This document shows positions 32,872-44,728 of a DNA stretch of 64,000 bases, piece by piece. Made by a program: the position numbers and the translations under genes. Every line of letters starts with the position of its first letter. The stretch's first letter is position 1. The DNA is taken from NCBI GenBank assembly GCA_020744225.1, contig JAGMWG010000004.1:1736001-1800000 (forward strand). The letters are read 5' to 3'. Below the pieces are notes generated by a model. That model worked only from the letters and a program-made list of their open reading frames with translations, had not been told where the DNA came from and did not search any database. The stretch comes from Paraphoma chrysanthemicola (taxonomy: Eukaryota > Ascomycota > Dothideomycetes > Pleosporales > Phaeosphaeriaceae).

Positions 32872-33392
32872 GGCAGCGGCGGACGGTATTTATATGGGAT
32901 TAGAAAGGCTTGGTCGTTGGCGCAGGTAAAGGTGGAAGTCGAGCTGGGCGAGGCGCGCGGAGACGCACAGCACGGGCGGGCTAGCCTTTAGCTCCCGGCG
33001 CGACCGTGGTTACCCCTCGCGCTTTTCTTCCTCCTCCTCGTCCACCACACACAGCATGGAAGACATATGCTGCTCACAGATTGTTCGATAGCCATTGGCA
33101 TCTATGGCGGACTCAGTAACTTCGGGACCGCATCTGCCCACAATTGCTACACAGCACTATGTGACTGGCAGTCACCGCTGACCAAATTGTAAGTCACAAA
33201 CATTCCTCATTTCTGTTTCTATGATGAATCCAAAGAGTTCTGCAATTCCAACGGTCCTGCTTCACGGCGGGCTCGCATGCGGATTACTCTATACACTACT
33301 ATTTCCTGATCTTAAACTCATGCCACTATCCTCCCATGCTCGCTTTCAAGCCGCAAAATTGCTGACATTTGCACAAAGACAGATCGAAACCC
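32872..33392. other. Intergenic region between zinc-finger and AKR genes
   Basis: 521 bp holding the zinc-finger gene promoter and the AKR 3' UTR. No other feature is supported. Confidence 0.4.
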
Positions 33393-34483
33393 TCAGGCAA
33401 ACAAATGCGCCTCCGCACCCTTGTCGTACCTTCCTCCAATAACCGGGAATTTCTTCAGAATCTCATCGAGGGCCTTGAAGTCTTCGTCGGTCAGCGTTGC
33501 TGGTTTCAGATTCTCTTCGATCCTCTCCGATGTCGTCGCGCCAGGAATCGGGATGATGGTGGGCAGGCCAGGCTTGCCGCTCTGATACAACACCCAGCCG
33601 ATTGCAATCTGAGCTGGTGTGGCACCCTTGTCCTGTGCAATCTTCTCAACGGCGTGGAGCAGCTTTACGTTCTCGTCAAACACATCAGGCTGGAAGCGAG
33701 GGAAGTGGTGTAGTATAGAGTCGGCCTCGAGGTCGCTGTGCTTCTTGTATCGGCCGGTCTGTCCAATGTTAGCATAGGGCGATGTGTGTAAGCTATAAAA
33801 CTTACAAGGAAGCCTCGCCCGAGAGGTGAGTAGGCGATGATCGGGATGCCGAGCTCTGCACAGGTTGCCGCAACATCGTTCTCCAGAATCTCGGTCGCCC
33901 ACAGCGAGAATTCTACCTCTACCGCAGAGATTGGATGTACCGCGTGAGCCTTGCGGATGCTCTTTGCGCCCACCTCGCTGAGACTAATGCCGCCAACCTT
34001 GCCAGCCTTGACATACTCGGCGATGTAGCTGACAGTGTCCTCGATGGGGACATTCAGGTCTACCCTCGCGCATTCGAACAAATCAAGGAACTTCTTACCG
34101 TCCAGCACGCGGAGACACTCTTCGATACTACGCTGAACACCCGCTTTGCTGCCGTCAGGCTTCATCTGGCCTGGGACAATACCACCCTTGATAGAGAGCA
34201 CAACCTTGTCGGCATCTTCGGGGTACTTGGTAAAGTACTCGTTCAGCAAATGCAGCGAGTTGCGCTCCGGGCTACCGTAAAGCTCGCCGCCATTCCAATT
34301 GTTCGCGCCGAGTGCAAGCGCAGTGCGCATCGCCTCAAAGCTTTGCGTCTGCGATGGTGGGTTCTTCCTCCACGTGAGGCCTGAACATCAACTTAGCAAT
34401 TGCGCAAGTGAGATGCACCGCGCACACTCACCCATCAGCCCATAGCCAATCTCGCCAACCTTCTTTCCAGTAAGTTCAGGCAT
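33393..34483 (-). CDS. Aldo-keto reductase, pyridoxal reductase-like
   Basis: Three exons, 34483-34432, 34380-33806 and 33758-33393, 330 aa; introns 51 and 47 bp. The barrel begins MPELTGKKVGEIGYGLMGLTWR. The catalytic Tyr is in NNWNGGELYG (the usual Asp position is Asn, as I recall for this subgroup), the Lys in VVLSIKGG, and FECARVD occupies the site of the usual His. The NADPH-binding end reads IPIPGATTSERIEENL. These features match the fungal Plr1/AKR8 group, which reduces pyridoxal to pyridoxine with NADPH and takes part in vitamin B6 salvage. The substrate is inferred from the subgroup, not shown. A TATATAAA at 34683-34690 lies about 200 bp upstream. Confidence 0.88.
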
Positions 34484-35161
34484 CTCGCTCAATCCGTAAT
34501 ACGTCGTAGTCGTGAAGCTTGTTGCGCAGAAGCTTTGTCGTCAGAAGCTCTAGCAAATGTGGGGCAATCGCAAATACGTAGTGCGTCGTCGATAGATTCC
34601 AGTAATGATGCAAATAGCTATGATGATATCACCACAATTGCAGTTTTGTTCTGCACTCTATACTACTGCCCTTGACACCATCTTTATATACTCTCCCGTC
34701 TCTCAATCTCGGGCCCGAAACCATTCTGTTTACAAAATACGCTCACCTGGGCAATGGACGAATGTGGAAGTTTTGCGCTGCGGGACAATTGCGGAGTTTT
34801 GTGTTATGTCCGCACGTGGGTGGTGAGCCAATCGGATGCGAGAAAGGCGCGGTGCCGATGGGGTTAAGAGTTGAGCTGGTGGTTTGTCATGCGTGTAAAG
34901 TTAGGGACCTCGCGAGAATAGATGGTGGTGCTGATGGCATGAAGGTGAGCAAGGTAGAGGGAAGAATGATGTCATTTGATAGCAAGTGCCGTGAGAGCGA
35001 GGTTGACGGACGACTTGCTCTTGTGCGTCTAAGTCGGATTCTATAATCCATGCTTTCAAGAATGTATAGATGTCCTCGTGAGGCTTCATACGTATGTCTC
35101 AGTATTGCCTTCATGACCTCTGACTCGTATTGCCGCTTAGTCCATCGACTCCTTCCCAGCA
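34484..35161. other. Intergenic region: AKR promoter and ceramidase 3' UTR
   Basis: 678 bp between two minus-strand genes. It contains the AKR TATA box. No additional gene is seen. Confidence 0.4.
34683..34690 (-). promoter_or_regulatory. TATA box (TATATAAA) of AKR gene
   Basis: A perfect TATATAAA on the minus strand, 200 bp upstream of the AKR ATG, followed by G as in strong TATA elements. Confidence 0.5.
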
Positions 35162-36262
35162 TCACCGACGCTTCTTTTCGCCGCTCTTCTCTACCTTGTC
35201 AAAGTCCCTGAGCACCGCTCTGACCGGCCAGACAAAACCCTCTTCAATTCTTCCTGTGGTCCCTTCTTTCATGGTAACGAGATACTCTACCAGCGCCATG
35301 TTGACATACGAGCATATGCCCGTCAGAATATGCCACCATCCATGCAGCTCAAAGATGAAGCCCCATGGAAGGCCAATGTAGCGCTTGAATGCGGTGACAT
35401 AACCGCAGAGATGGAAGTCGATATTCCAGAGGAAATACCCAAAGAGCCCACACGCTGTGCAACAGTCAGCAATCACGACAAAATCAAAAGACAGAACACG
35501 TACCCAACCCAGATCCAGCCATCCGATGCAACCTTCCCCTCCTCTCCTCCCCGACGACCTGCTTCTTGATCAACGCCCTCGTGCGTCTCGACACCAGCAC
35601 AATCATCACCGCAAAGGTAATCTCATGCACATAAATCTCGTCCGCCCAGACATGATACACGGCGACAGGCACAACCGTGCCCAGTATCGCAGCTGTGTAT
35701 TTGCGCCGCTGAGCAGGCGTGGCTTCGAAGCAGAGCAATTGGTGCAGAATGGCGCCGACGGCAAGGAACATGGATAGGTCGTCGCCCATTTGGCTGTGGT
35801 ATTTGAGTGTCGCGTGGAACCAGGCGGACAATAGGCCGACGAAGATCAAACCCCAGTACGGGAACGCAAGGGTCGAGAACAGGCCGCCGGATTTTTGAGG
35901 GCGCACGCGGCGGAGGCCGTGAAGGCCATAGATCACTTGATGGAGATTAGGGATGCTGTTTTGGAGCATTGTGTGTGGGAGGTGATGAGTACCATAATTA
36001 ATGTTTGTGAGTGTGTTTATGAACTCGCCAATGTATGGTGTGATGATGAAGTCCTGAGAAAGAATGAGTAACGTGATACCTTAGAGTACTTCCAGATATC
36101 ATACTTCTTCACAAAAGCTGCAAACAAGTCAGTTCAATCTCAATTGCTTTTGATGTGTGCAGTTCACCAGGCCACGAAACTGTAAACTCACTTGTGATTC
36201 GACGTCTTCGGCCCATACACGCCTTCCTTCGGGCCCAGCGGGTAGTCCCATCGAAATTGCAT
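35162..36262 (-). CDS. Alkaline ceramidase
   Basis: Five exons: 36262-36192, 36117-36105, 36053-35993, 35935-35504 and 35454-35162, 289 aa. Exon 2 is a 13-nt micro-exon. Spliced, the protein reads WDYPLGPKEGVYGPKTSNHNFCEEDFIITPYIGEF..., the Ca2+-site loop and first helix of the ACER/Ypc1/Ydc1 family. The catalytic zinc/serine parts follow: AWFHATLKYHSQMGDDLSMF and, near the end, HGWWHILTG with its two His ligands. Seven hydrophobic helices are expected. The enzyme hydrolyses (phyto)ceramide to sphingoid base and fatty acid in the ER/Golgi. Length is near the usual 270-320 aa. Every junction restores a motif known from the family, which is the main support for the model; the symbol (YPC1 or YDC1) cannot be chosen. 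Confidence 0.9.
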
Positions 36263-36907
36263 TTTCACAATCTCTATGACGCGCAAATTGTTCAAAGTCG
36301 AGAAAAATACACACCGAAGGCCAAAGCAGGCGCGACATCAGTCTTTTGATACTAGAAGAGCTTTGACCTTCTTGCTCCACGTGGTGCGCTAGACAGAAGG
36401 AGAAGCCCACCAAAATCAGGAAACTTTGCGACGCGCGCCTCTAGTATGGGGAAACATCAACATGGTGCTTCCTTGCTCGAGGACTTGCGAAGAATTTCAT
36501 GCTTTGTGTGTCGGATTCTCGGGCACCTTGGCATGCAGCTGTTGTGGCTTACCTTGCATCAAGGTAGATCGGGACGGCAAATCTGTAGATCTGCCACCCT
36601 CTTCATCAGGCATTCATCGTTCGCGCAGCATGTCCGGAAACACTCATTGAAGAGCCAGATTCTGCGTCTGGCCGCTTTTGAGGTGCGAAGAAAGGGCATG
36701 CGTTTGGCAACTGCTGCGGTGGGGATCGATTATGTCGAAAAGACCTCGACATTCAATCATATGACAGAACAACGTCTGCTGACGCGAGGAAGACATAGTT
36801 ACTGACACGCTATAATTGCCCACTAATTGCCAGGCTGGCTACGGTGCGTCATCCTCGTCGCGAGCGGCAAGCAAACGGCATCTCAATTCAAGACTCGCAA
36901 GATGTGT
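36263..36907. other. Intergenic region upstream of ceramidase
   Basis: 645 bp with the ceramidase promoter and the 3' UTR of the next minus-strand gene. A 119-codon plus ORF (36446-36805) shows no domain. Confidence 0.35.
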
Positions 36908-37486
36908 CTAGTGCTCCAACTCTGACCCCATCTCGGAAGGTTCTCCGTCATTGCTGGCTTTCGATATCTCGCGTGGGCGCATCGGTTCCTTTCCTTTTCC
37001 TCCGCCAATAAACATGCTGTCCATCATCTCCCTCGTCTCTGCCACATCATCCGCCTCCCCTTCCCCATCCTCGCTCTGCTCCGTCCCTTCAGCCTCCTCC
37101 GTGTCTTCAGCCTCCTCCTTGATTTCCATTGCCTCTTCATCCTCCGCAAGCTCTCCTGCAAGCAGCTCGTCCGCCTCATCCAGCCTTTCCCGTAACTCAA
37201 GCAGCACAGTGTCGGTCACATCATCTCTTCCCTCCGGATGGTGCTGTCTGACTACTCGCCAAAGCTGCTCTGCACGCTTGAGGTACCGCAGACCAAGATG
37301 GGCTGGCTCCGCTATCATCGCAACGAGTATGAGCGCCTGCAAGCGGTGATGATGGGGGAGGGCAGCGCCGTTAAGGAGCTCTTCGCCTTTGGTGAGAGCT
37401 TCTTCTGGTCGGTTTGCGATATAGAGGTGTGCAATCTCGTGGAGGGCATCTGCAAGTTGCTTGTCGGCGGCGTTGGAAGATGCCAT
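36908..37486 (-). CDS. Small acidic protein, unknown function
   Basis: A single exon of 192 aa from the ATG at 37486, preferred over one 18 codons upstream because it has A at -3 and G at +4. The N-terminal 100 residues look like short helical repeats (ADALHEIAHLYIANRPEEALTKGEELL, then HRLQALILVAMIAEPAHLGLRYLKRAEQLW), possibly TPR-like. The C-terminal half is very acidic (long E/D runs), ending in FIGGGKGKEPMRPREISKAS. I do not recognise the family. A helical adaptor or chaperone-like role would fit but is only a guess. Confidence 0.65.
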   Translation of the reverse strand: MASSNAADKQLADALHEIAHLYIANRPEEALTKGEELLNGAALPHHHRLQALILVAMIAEPAHLGLRYLKRAEQLWRVVRQHHPEGRDDVTDTVLLELRERLDEADELLAGELAEDEEAMEIKEEAEDTEEAEGTEQSEDGEGEADDVAETREMMDSMFIGGGKGKEPMRPREISKASNDGEPSEMGSELEH

Positions 37487-38264
37487 GATGATGATAGCTG
37501 ATAGTCGAGGTGGATGAATAAGTAGGTGGTAGTATGACAAGGCTGATAGTGAGAGATGTGCCGATAACGATGTGCGGAAGAGGTTTCTTGATGGTAGATA
37601 TGAGCGAGAAAGCAGAGAAGGTCAAACGGACACCACGAATGAGCAGTTCGAGCAGAAGCTGCAAGCTCGATGCGAGAGTAGGTGCACTGATGCGCCGGTG
37701 ACAATTTTTCGTGCGCCCCTTCTACATGAGAATGACTGGAGGGACCTTGCCTCAATTGCATCTCCTGAGCATGGAACTTCACTCGGCAACACAAGGTCCA
37801 GGCACCAATAGAACAACAACCCCCTCAATCGTCGAATGTAGATGATGTATAAGAGTCTAGAACAGCAATGCATCTTCCTTGCCTCTAGAAGGACTATCCC
37901 GACGGCAGTCGCACACATTTACACTGTCAGCGTAAACTTTACGCCGCACTGGTGACGCTTAGGCAGTGATACATAAGTTGTGGCTATAGCTCTAGCAGAA
38001 TTTCAAAGCACCCACGTTCGTTTTGCATTCATATATGTCCAATGGAGAAGTCAAGATAGTTTGAACATCTGTGGAAGTTCAAGTGAGAATGTAATTATGA
38101 GCTGTGTGCTTCCGTATGTCTATACCATGCCGTGCTTAATCCTACAGTCCTGCGCCATGACAATGCAAATGCTTTTTGCTGGGTATCTCATCCTGAATAT
38201 ATTCACACAGCGGTCCTCATTACTCCTCACGCACTCTCCGCCATCATATACTGCACTCCACCTC
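37487..38264. other. Intergenic region
   Basis: 778 bp between two minus-strand genes, moderately AT-rich towards the MFS end. No supported feature. Confidence 0.35.
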
Positions 38265-40109
38265 TCAAACCTTGATCGGATACTTCTCCCTCACCACCTT
38301 GCCATACCTAAATAACAACGCTGGTACTGGAATAAATGCTATGGCGATGAATCCCAGCATACTATTTCCCCAGCCGAGCCCGAGTGTGTCATACATGCTT
38401 GGCCCAGCTAGCGGCAAAAGGGCGCCAAACAAGCACCGCAGCACTGTCATACCAGCAATGGCCGAGGCTGCAAATTGCGGGAAACAATCAATCATGTATG
38501 TTTGAAGCGGTGCGAAAATGCCCATAAGGCCGAAACCGAAGGGGACGAGCGAGATGATGGGTACGATCCAGTGTGTCTTGGCGTGTGCAGCCCAGCCATA
38601 CCTGCGGAGTGTGAGTGTGTTATCAACATAATGGTCGGGAAACAAGACTTACCAGAACAGGGCTACTGGGATCAATAAGCCAAAGAACACGCATAGTGGC
38701 AAGCGCATCTCCGGCTCATAAACACCCTTGTTCTTCTTCGCTAGACGAATAATAGTCGCGTCTGAAGTCTTTGCGACGAAGGCAATGCCAATGAAGTTTC
38801 CGATACCGATGCCCAAGTACGCGAGGCCGGTGATTTCCGGTGACCAGCCATACGTCTTAATAAAGACAGGCGTGATTGTCGTGAACAAAAGGAAAAGCAG
38901 ACCGAACAGAAAGGACATGTACAGCGAGCAGAAAAGCACAATAGGCGATCGCGTAAGCATCTTCAGAGGGCGAATCATACCGTTCTTGATGATCTGCGCT
39001 TGGCTTCGCGCAGCTACATCTTTGTCGTAGGTCATGATGTTCTGCAGCTCAGGGCGATTGAGTTCGGTGCGGAGTTTCCTCGTCTTGCGCTCGAGGAGTA
39101 CTGGAGCATATGTTTCGGTGTTAAAGAAGATAAGACCGACGGTCAGGATACAAGCACTGGTATCGTCAGCCTTGACATCAGTCGACAAATTCACAAGGGC
39201 ACTTACACAATCAAAACTACCCACATATCCCATCTCCAACCCGCGCGCTGGGCAATGAATCCTCCGCAGATGGGGCCTAGAATTGGGCCAAACTGTAGAA
39301 TGTTAGTCTTTATATCTTCAAGACTCTGTAGTATGATTCTTACCAGAATTCCCATCGAGTAGAGCGCGACTGCCCTTCCGCGCTGTGCAGCAACGAACAT
39401 ATCCGCAATGACGCCAGTTCCGATTGTAAGACACGCAGACCCACCTAGCCCGGCGAGGAACCGCATGGCGATGAGTCCTCCTAGATTCGGCGCGAGCGCA
39501 CATCCAAGAGTGAAGGCGCAGAAGAAGACGTTGGAGCAATTGAGCACAATGCATCGCCCATAGATCTCGGAAAGTGGGCTCAAGAATAGCGGCCCCACTG
39601 CGAAGCCAAGGATGTACACGCTGACGGCGAATGATCCCAGTAACTGGGAGGAGTTGTTGAAAGCAGCGTTGATAAAAGGGATGCCGGGCGCGACGATGGA
39701 CGAGGCGAGAGGGCTGAGGAAGGTGATCGCTGCTACCATTCCCAAAATCACCCATTTCCTGCGATCGGCAAAATTGCGCGGGTTTGCTGGGTCATCTTGG
39801 TGGTCCCATCCAACAAGGTTGTTGTTGAGATCGGTGAGTGGGTACTTTTCGGGTGGTAGTTGGTCCTTCTTCGAGCTTTTCCTTGACAGGTGTTTCTCGA
39901 GATCGGTACCAATTTCATCTTGAGCTTGGGGGGCATCCTAATAGACGTGAGTAAGCAGCGCAAGAGCATAGCGATCGCGTAGTGTGTACAGATTCGTGTA
40001 CTGACTCCTCCTCCTCTCTATGTGGGGTCGCCTCGCCTTTCTCCAAATCGAGGTTGGTCGTTTCCAGACTACTCCTTGAGTGCAGTTCCTTGTCTGTCAT
40101 GCTTGCCAT
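38265..40109 (-). CDS. MFS transporter, DHA1-type drug/polyamine exporter
   Basis: Five exons: 40109-40002, 39937-39344, 39292-39207, 39156-38653 and 38601-38265, 542 aa; introns 64, 51, 50 and 51 bp. The N-terminal cytosolic part is polar, ending NPRNFADRRKWVI, which in fungal DHA1 transporters immediately precedes helix 1. MFS motif A is visible as LSPLSEIYGRCIVL, and motif C-like glycine/proline pattern as GILFGPILGPICGGFI across the exon 2/3 junction. Two six-helix halves are separated by a charged loop (ERKTRKLRTELNRPELQ). Such plasma-membrane proton antiporters export toxicants or metabolites; the substrate is unknown. Start at 40109 (MASMTDKEL) is chosen for its context; Mets at 40127 and 40100 are alternatives. 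No biosynthetic cluster genes are next to it. Confidence 0.9.
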
Positions 40110-41694
40110 GATAGAGCGCCTCAGCAATATTGCTAAGTTCAGCTAAAGGCGTCCTGTGAATATCCCTGGCTGAATGGAGGTGTGGCGTCGGGTGATGCAC
40201 CAGTGCGTATTCGTCGTCACGGGCGACTGCCGATAGGGAATGGTCTGGTCAGAAAGGACGACGTGTGTTGTCTATCACAAAACTTGGGCGCAGGCAGGCA
40301 TAATAAACGAAACTGACTGCGGCGAGATATTCATGCCGGGCGCACATGGTGATGCCGACGCAAGCAAACAAAAGGCCTGGCCACTATCTCCGCGATCTGA
40401 AACTATGCCGCTTCGGGTGTGGATGTTCGGTGGCTCGGCATTAGGAAAGCGCGAAACAACGCTGGGGTTGCGAGCAGCGAAAGCGAGGTCGATTCGAACT
40501 TCGCTACGGAGCACCGATATCTGATCCTCGTACCTGGATGTCGGGCTGGTGCGCCGTTGATGTCAAAGTAGTGCTTGTCTAGAAGAGTTGGCGGTTCGAG
40601 CCATAATGGTCGTCTTGCTGTTCTTGACCATGGACAACAGCGATCAGAAGTGCAGCGCATCCCTTTCGCGTAGCGCAAGAAGCGCCATGCACCCCACCCG
40701 CATTGCTACTGACCCACCTTGGAGACGTTTAGAGCTCCACTGCCCAAGACTCAGGTCCAGCTACCCAGATGGATGAGGGGGTCGGCGCACATCATTCTCC
40801 GACATTTCGGGCGCGAGCGCGAAACCAGTCTGAGAATGCGTTCGTCCCTGAGATGTCCGGATGCTCGTCCTTCTCTTCCGATTGACATAAGACTCATGAC
40901 CGTCGACCCACCTTCGATGACCTTCGAATGGTGCTGTATACGAGGCAAGGTGTAGACGCCCTACGCCCCATGTGCCATGCGGCAGCCACAACCGATCATC
41001 AGGAGCTTAGCAATCCTAAGTCCGACATCCCCGAGCGCGAAACGGTGTGTGAAATGGAATGTCTTTCAGGTGTATTCCTTCAGGTCGAAACGGGTGTGAC
41101 TTGTAGTGAGCGGACGTGAGGTTAGTTTTGAGTTGTGGCAGAAGCGCCTCCGTATCATGGCCGTTCTCCATGGGTGGTCATGTTTCTCACTGCCGATTAG
41201 CGTTGCTGACACCAGCAATCATTGTGAAACGTTGAGCAGCGCGAATGGAACTCAGAATCGCAAAAGCAGGAGAGTCATTCGATATCACAATGGGATGTCG
41301 TCTAGTTTATATAATCTCGGCTTCCGTTGATACTCTCGGCAGCAATGCGCTCGGTGACCGGCATCCGGGTCTCCTCTCGGTTCAACTGCGGACTATACCA
41401 TATTACCACGCTCAAGGGCACCACGCAGACAAAATAGGAAACTTTATCTTTTGAGAAACAGAATAGAACTTTTCGAACTAGGCCAGCCTGCTCTGTCTTG
41501 GTGAACAGCGTTCAGAAAGACCGGTCAAGCGTCTATCAGCGCGCGAAGAATGAATCAAGCAAAAGCGAATAGAGCGACTGCAAAAATCCTCCAGCGCCCA
41601 ACTAGAAGCAAATAGCCCCCCAAACCATATTACCATGTCCTTAACCATGCATTTCTCATCAAAGGCTGTGCACATCACCGGCCAGCTGCAACGT
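40110..41694. other. Gene-poor stretch
   Basis: 1585 bp between the MFS start and the bHLH stop. The first few hundred bases should hold the MFS promoter. Several ORFs of 60-94 codons overlap in opposite directions and none has a domain or splice logic. Nothing else is supported. Confidence 0.4.
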
Positions 41695-43034
41695 TCAACC
41701 ACTCAACAAGTCCTTCACGCTCATGCCTCGTGCTCCACTCCAGCTCCTGCGGTCAGTGTTCAGCATCAAAAGCGCCTCTGTAGCCTCGGCATCTTCACGA
41801 TCTGCCATTGGTCCGAGAGCTGGTGACGTGAGCAAAAATGAAGCTACGCCATGCGACGAACCCGGAGCAGCAACAGGACCTGTGCTTGGTGGTCCGTTGC
41901 GGAAAGGATTACTGAAAAGGGTTGCGGAAGGGGTGTGAGCGCTGAAGGCTGGTGAAGGGTGGATTGAAGGCGATGTGACAGTTGATCGGATGGAGGATGA
42001 GGTTAGCGAGTAGTGATGTGGGTCCGAAGGTCGCAGAGCGGGAGATGGGTTAGCCGAGTAGCGCCCGTGGTCGTGGGGCATGATTGCTGGGGACGTTGTG
42101 GTGGAGTGGCTGTACACACTACGATCCGATGGCTGAATGGCTGGCGAAGCATCTGCGAATTGGTATCTTGAAGTTTGCACAGTGCTCTCGACATGAGTTG
42201 GCGAGGTCGCATCTTCCATGTCTTCGTCCCCGTCATCTTCGTCTTCTTGGTCATCGTCTTCACGCGAAGGTCTAAAGGGCGGTGGGGCAAGTTCAGACGC
42301 TACTGAAGAAGGCGAGTCGCGTCGAGACTGGTGGGCATTCTTCAGGTCGGCCACGCACTGCTCTAGGTAGCGCATGTATTCGATTGATGCCTGCTCCATT
42401 GTCAGCTGGCGAGATCCGGTTTCGCCTGCGATAATCTTGCCTGTAGAATAGCCAATTTATGCATTTCTTGCCCGCGACACGCCGGTATCATGTCTTTCAA
42501 GACACCGAATTCCTCGTTCATCTTTGACCTTCGTCTTCGCTCGATTAAGCTGTGCGCCGTTTTGCGTGCAATTTTTCGACCAGCAGCGCTCGTGTTGCCA
42601 GTCTGCTTCCTCTTCGTACCATTTGTGGTACCTGCGGCGGCTGTTGCTTTTGGCTGCGGCGCTGGTGCTGGCGCCTTGGATGCATCTTGGTTGTCTTTCG
42701 GCTTCATCTGAATGATTTTACGTGATCGCGTCGGAGGCGGCGGCAGAGAGTAGTCATGTTTGGTGATGATGCTTTGCTGGGCAGTCGTGCTCGACCGCTT
42801 GCGCGCGTGAGTAGGCTTGGACGAAGCAACAGGCGACGACGGAGAGATAGGCCGGTACGAGGAGTCTGACGCGGTATCAGACGGGGCCGACGAGCTGGCT
42901 ATGCTTCGTCGGTCGCCATTGAGCGCGGCAGGCGGCAGGGTCAAGGCGGTGTCTAGTTGAGGGGCGTTTGTACTGTTCTTGCCAGTGATGTCAAGCGACG
43001 CTGTGGGCGTAGGAGGGAAGTTCGGTTTTGGCAT
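41695..43034 (-). CDS. bHLH transcription factor
   Basis: Two exons, 43034-42441 and 42390-41695, 429 aa, joined over a 50-bp GC-AG intron. The basic helix-loop-helix spans about residues 152-215: KTAHSLIERRRRSKMNEEF (basic and helix 1 start, with the E-box-reading His, Glu and Arg), loop, then HKLAILQ|ASIEYMRYLEQCVADLK (helix 2, split by the intron). N- and C-terminal regions are Ser/Pro-rich with an acidic run DDQEDEDDGDEDMED. The bHLH resembles the fungal group that includes 'allergen Fus c 3' (from memory). It should bind E-boxes as a dimer in the nucleus; targets are unknown. Without splicing, the frame stops after 12 codons, losing most of helix 2. Confidence 0.88.
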
Positions 43035-43934
43035 AATTGTTCGACGACTCGTGGCTGTCTTGGGATAATTCAGCCTTTGTCGAGCTGCTTTGCGCAGAGC
43101 AGAATTGAAATGGAGGGGTCAAAACGAGGGGAGAAGGAATGTCCTGCCATGATGAGACTCTTTTGGGGTGTCGCGTGGGCTCTTGTGTCGCAACTCGAGG
43201 GTAGTGAGAGCACGCGCTCAGCATGGTGCTGTGATTGGCTGCGCTGAAACCACAGCAGATCGTCCATCAATGGCGCTCGAATGAGATCGCCTCTGACGAA
43301 GGCGTGGGCGCTCTGGACATTACGCTGGCTTGAGCGTTGCGTGGGCGCACGCCGTCTGAACCAGTGGGTCTCATTGAAAGGCAGGCTGTTGGGCGTGACG
43401 GTCGCTGTTGATGGCGTACGCAAGCACGTGCCCAGGGTCTTCAACTTTTTGCACCGTGTTTGAACCATCCGCATGTGGAGTCGACATGTGATTCGGAAAA
43501 TTTCATAATTCAGCACACTGTTGATGGGAGAGGTGCAAATGGCTGCGTGGGATTCAAATTCTGGTCTGCTATAGTGCAAGTATAGTGCCTTAACATGTGC
43601 GGGTGGGACCCTCATGAGGTCCTTCGCCCATGTCTACATCTTCAGCGAACCCTTGATGAATTGCCGGGGATCTCTAAGTCAACAATTTAAGGCAGTTTTA
43701 CCAGCCTTGGAAGATTCCCAATACATCCGCGCTTCGCTCAAATGAAGAAGCGGGTGGGGCGGATCTGTTGTTCTGCCCGAGGTGGGAAGGCACAGTGTAC
43801 CTCGTGGTGTCGACCACTTACTTGATGACAATGCAACTGGACAGGAGCCGAAACATGTTCAGCACATGCAGCTATTCTACCAACAGATAGGTGCCTTCCC
43901 GTCGCCCCTAGATCTGCAAGTATCACGCTAGTCG

Positions 43935-44213
43935 ATGCGACGACCGTCCCAGCTCCGATACATCTGTCTTTCTACTACTGCCACAACAGCCCTTGTGTTA
44001 ACAACATCTGTAGGCGGGGTTCACTCAAGCAACCAGCCTCATCGTTGTCGAGCTCGTTCCTGCACATCTCTACCTTCCGACCAAGGGTGTCTCCCGCCAC
44101 CAGGGCAGCCTTGTCCGCCTTGCCGCCAAGCGATCTTACATGTGCCCGCGTCTGCCAGATACTGGTATCTGCAACAATACGGCACAGGTCCCCTGTATCC
44201 TCCAGTCGCGTAG
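43935..44213 (+). CDS. Weak candidate: small cysteine-containing protein
   Basis: 92 codons from a true ATG. Residues about 9-30 are moderately hydrophobic and could be a signal peptide, followed by a segment with six cysteines (CRARSC, GCLPPPGQPCPPC). I do not recognise it and the frame could be chance; small secreted proteins of fungi often look like this. No intron or promoter evidence. Confidence 0.15.
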   Translation: MRRPSQLRYICLSTTATTALVLTTSVGGVHSSNQPHRCRARSCTSLPSDQGCLPPPGQPCPPCRQAILHVPASARYWYLQQYGTGPLYPPVA

Positions 44214-44641
44214 GGTCGAACGGCTAAAGCTGACCCGCTTCCCTACCCATGTGCGCGAGAAGAAGTTTTATCTTATGGCTGTTCTTCGTATGGTGCTTTT
44301 GATTTGAGCCTTTCATGGACCGGCAAAAAATTGTTCGAACATGGAGCAAAAACCTTACGCTGGAGCGACATGTTCGTGATTGATGGATTTCGGACAGCTC
44401 GGGCCAAGAACCCTGTATGAAGCTGCTGTGGTCAAGTACGACAGTCGTCGGGCCTTGTGAACCCTGCATTTGCATCGGTATGTTTTCTCCGCACCCGTAA
44501 CATGGGAATACACTTCGCCCCATCTACAGCATAGATGCGCTTACTTTTCAACGGTTTTCATCACCAATGAGGTATGTGCTCGAGCGGTCGCACAAGGTTC
44601 ATGTGCGAAGTGCATATACTTCCCCGCAAGTCCGGTGCAGA

Positions 44642-44649
44642 TATATAAG
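44642..44649 (+). promoter_or_regulatory. TATA box (TATATAAG) of tyrosinase gene
   Basis: A consensus TATATAAG, 80 bp upstream of the tyrosinase ATG. The position fits a short 5' UTR and an inducible TATA-type promoter (inference). Confidence 0.6.
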
Positions 44650-44728
44650 AGCGAATTGGACCTGCTTCGCTTACCAGGACGTGTTTCTCTTTGGTCCCAT
44701 TTGGCCACCCTGCGGGACTATTCGAGTC

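Larger units (their letters stand above)
43035..44728. other. Gene-poor divergent region between bHLH and tyrosinase
   Basis: 1694 bp between divergent start codons. A TATA box at 44642-44649 marks the tyrosinase side. A 92-codon plus ORF at 43935-44213 is listed separately as a weak candidate. A 181-codon minus ORF (43070-43615) has no domain and probably overlaps the bHLH promoter by chance. Confidence 0.4.

Noticed and set aside
32887..32894. TATAAATA on the minus strand before the zinc-finger gene
   Set aside because: Only about 16 bp upstream of the ATG, too close to act as a TATA box for that start codon.
43070..43615. 181-codon minus-strand ORF upstream of the bHLH gene
   Set aside because: No recognisable domain, biased composition, and it would occupy the bHLH promoter; no splice structure.
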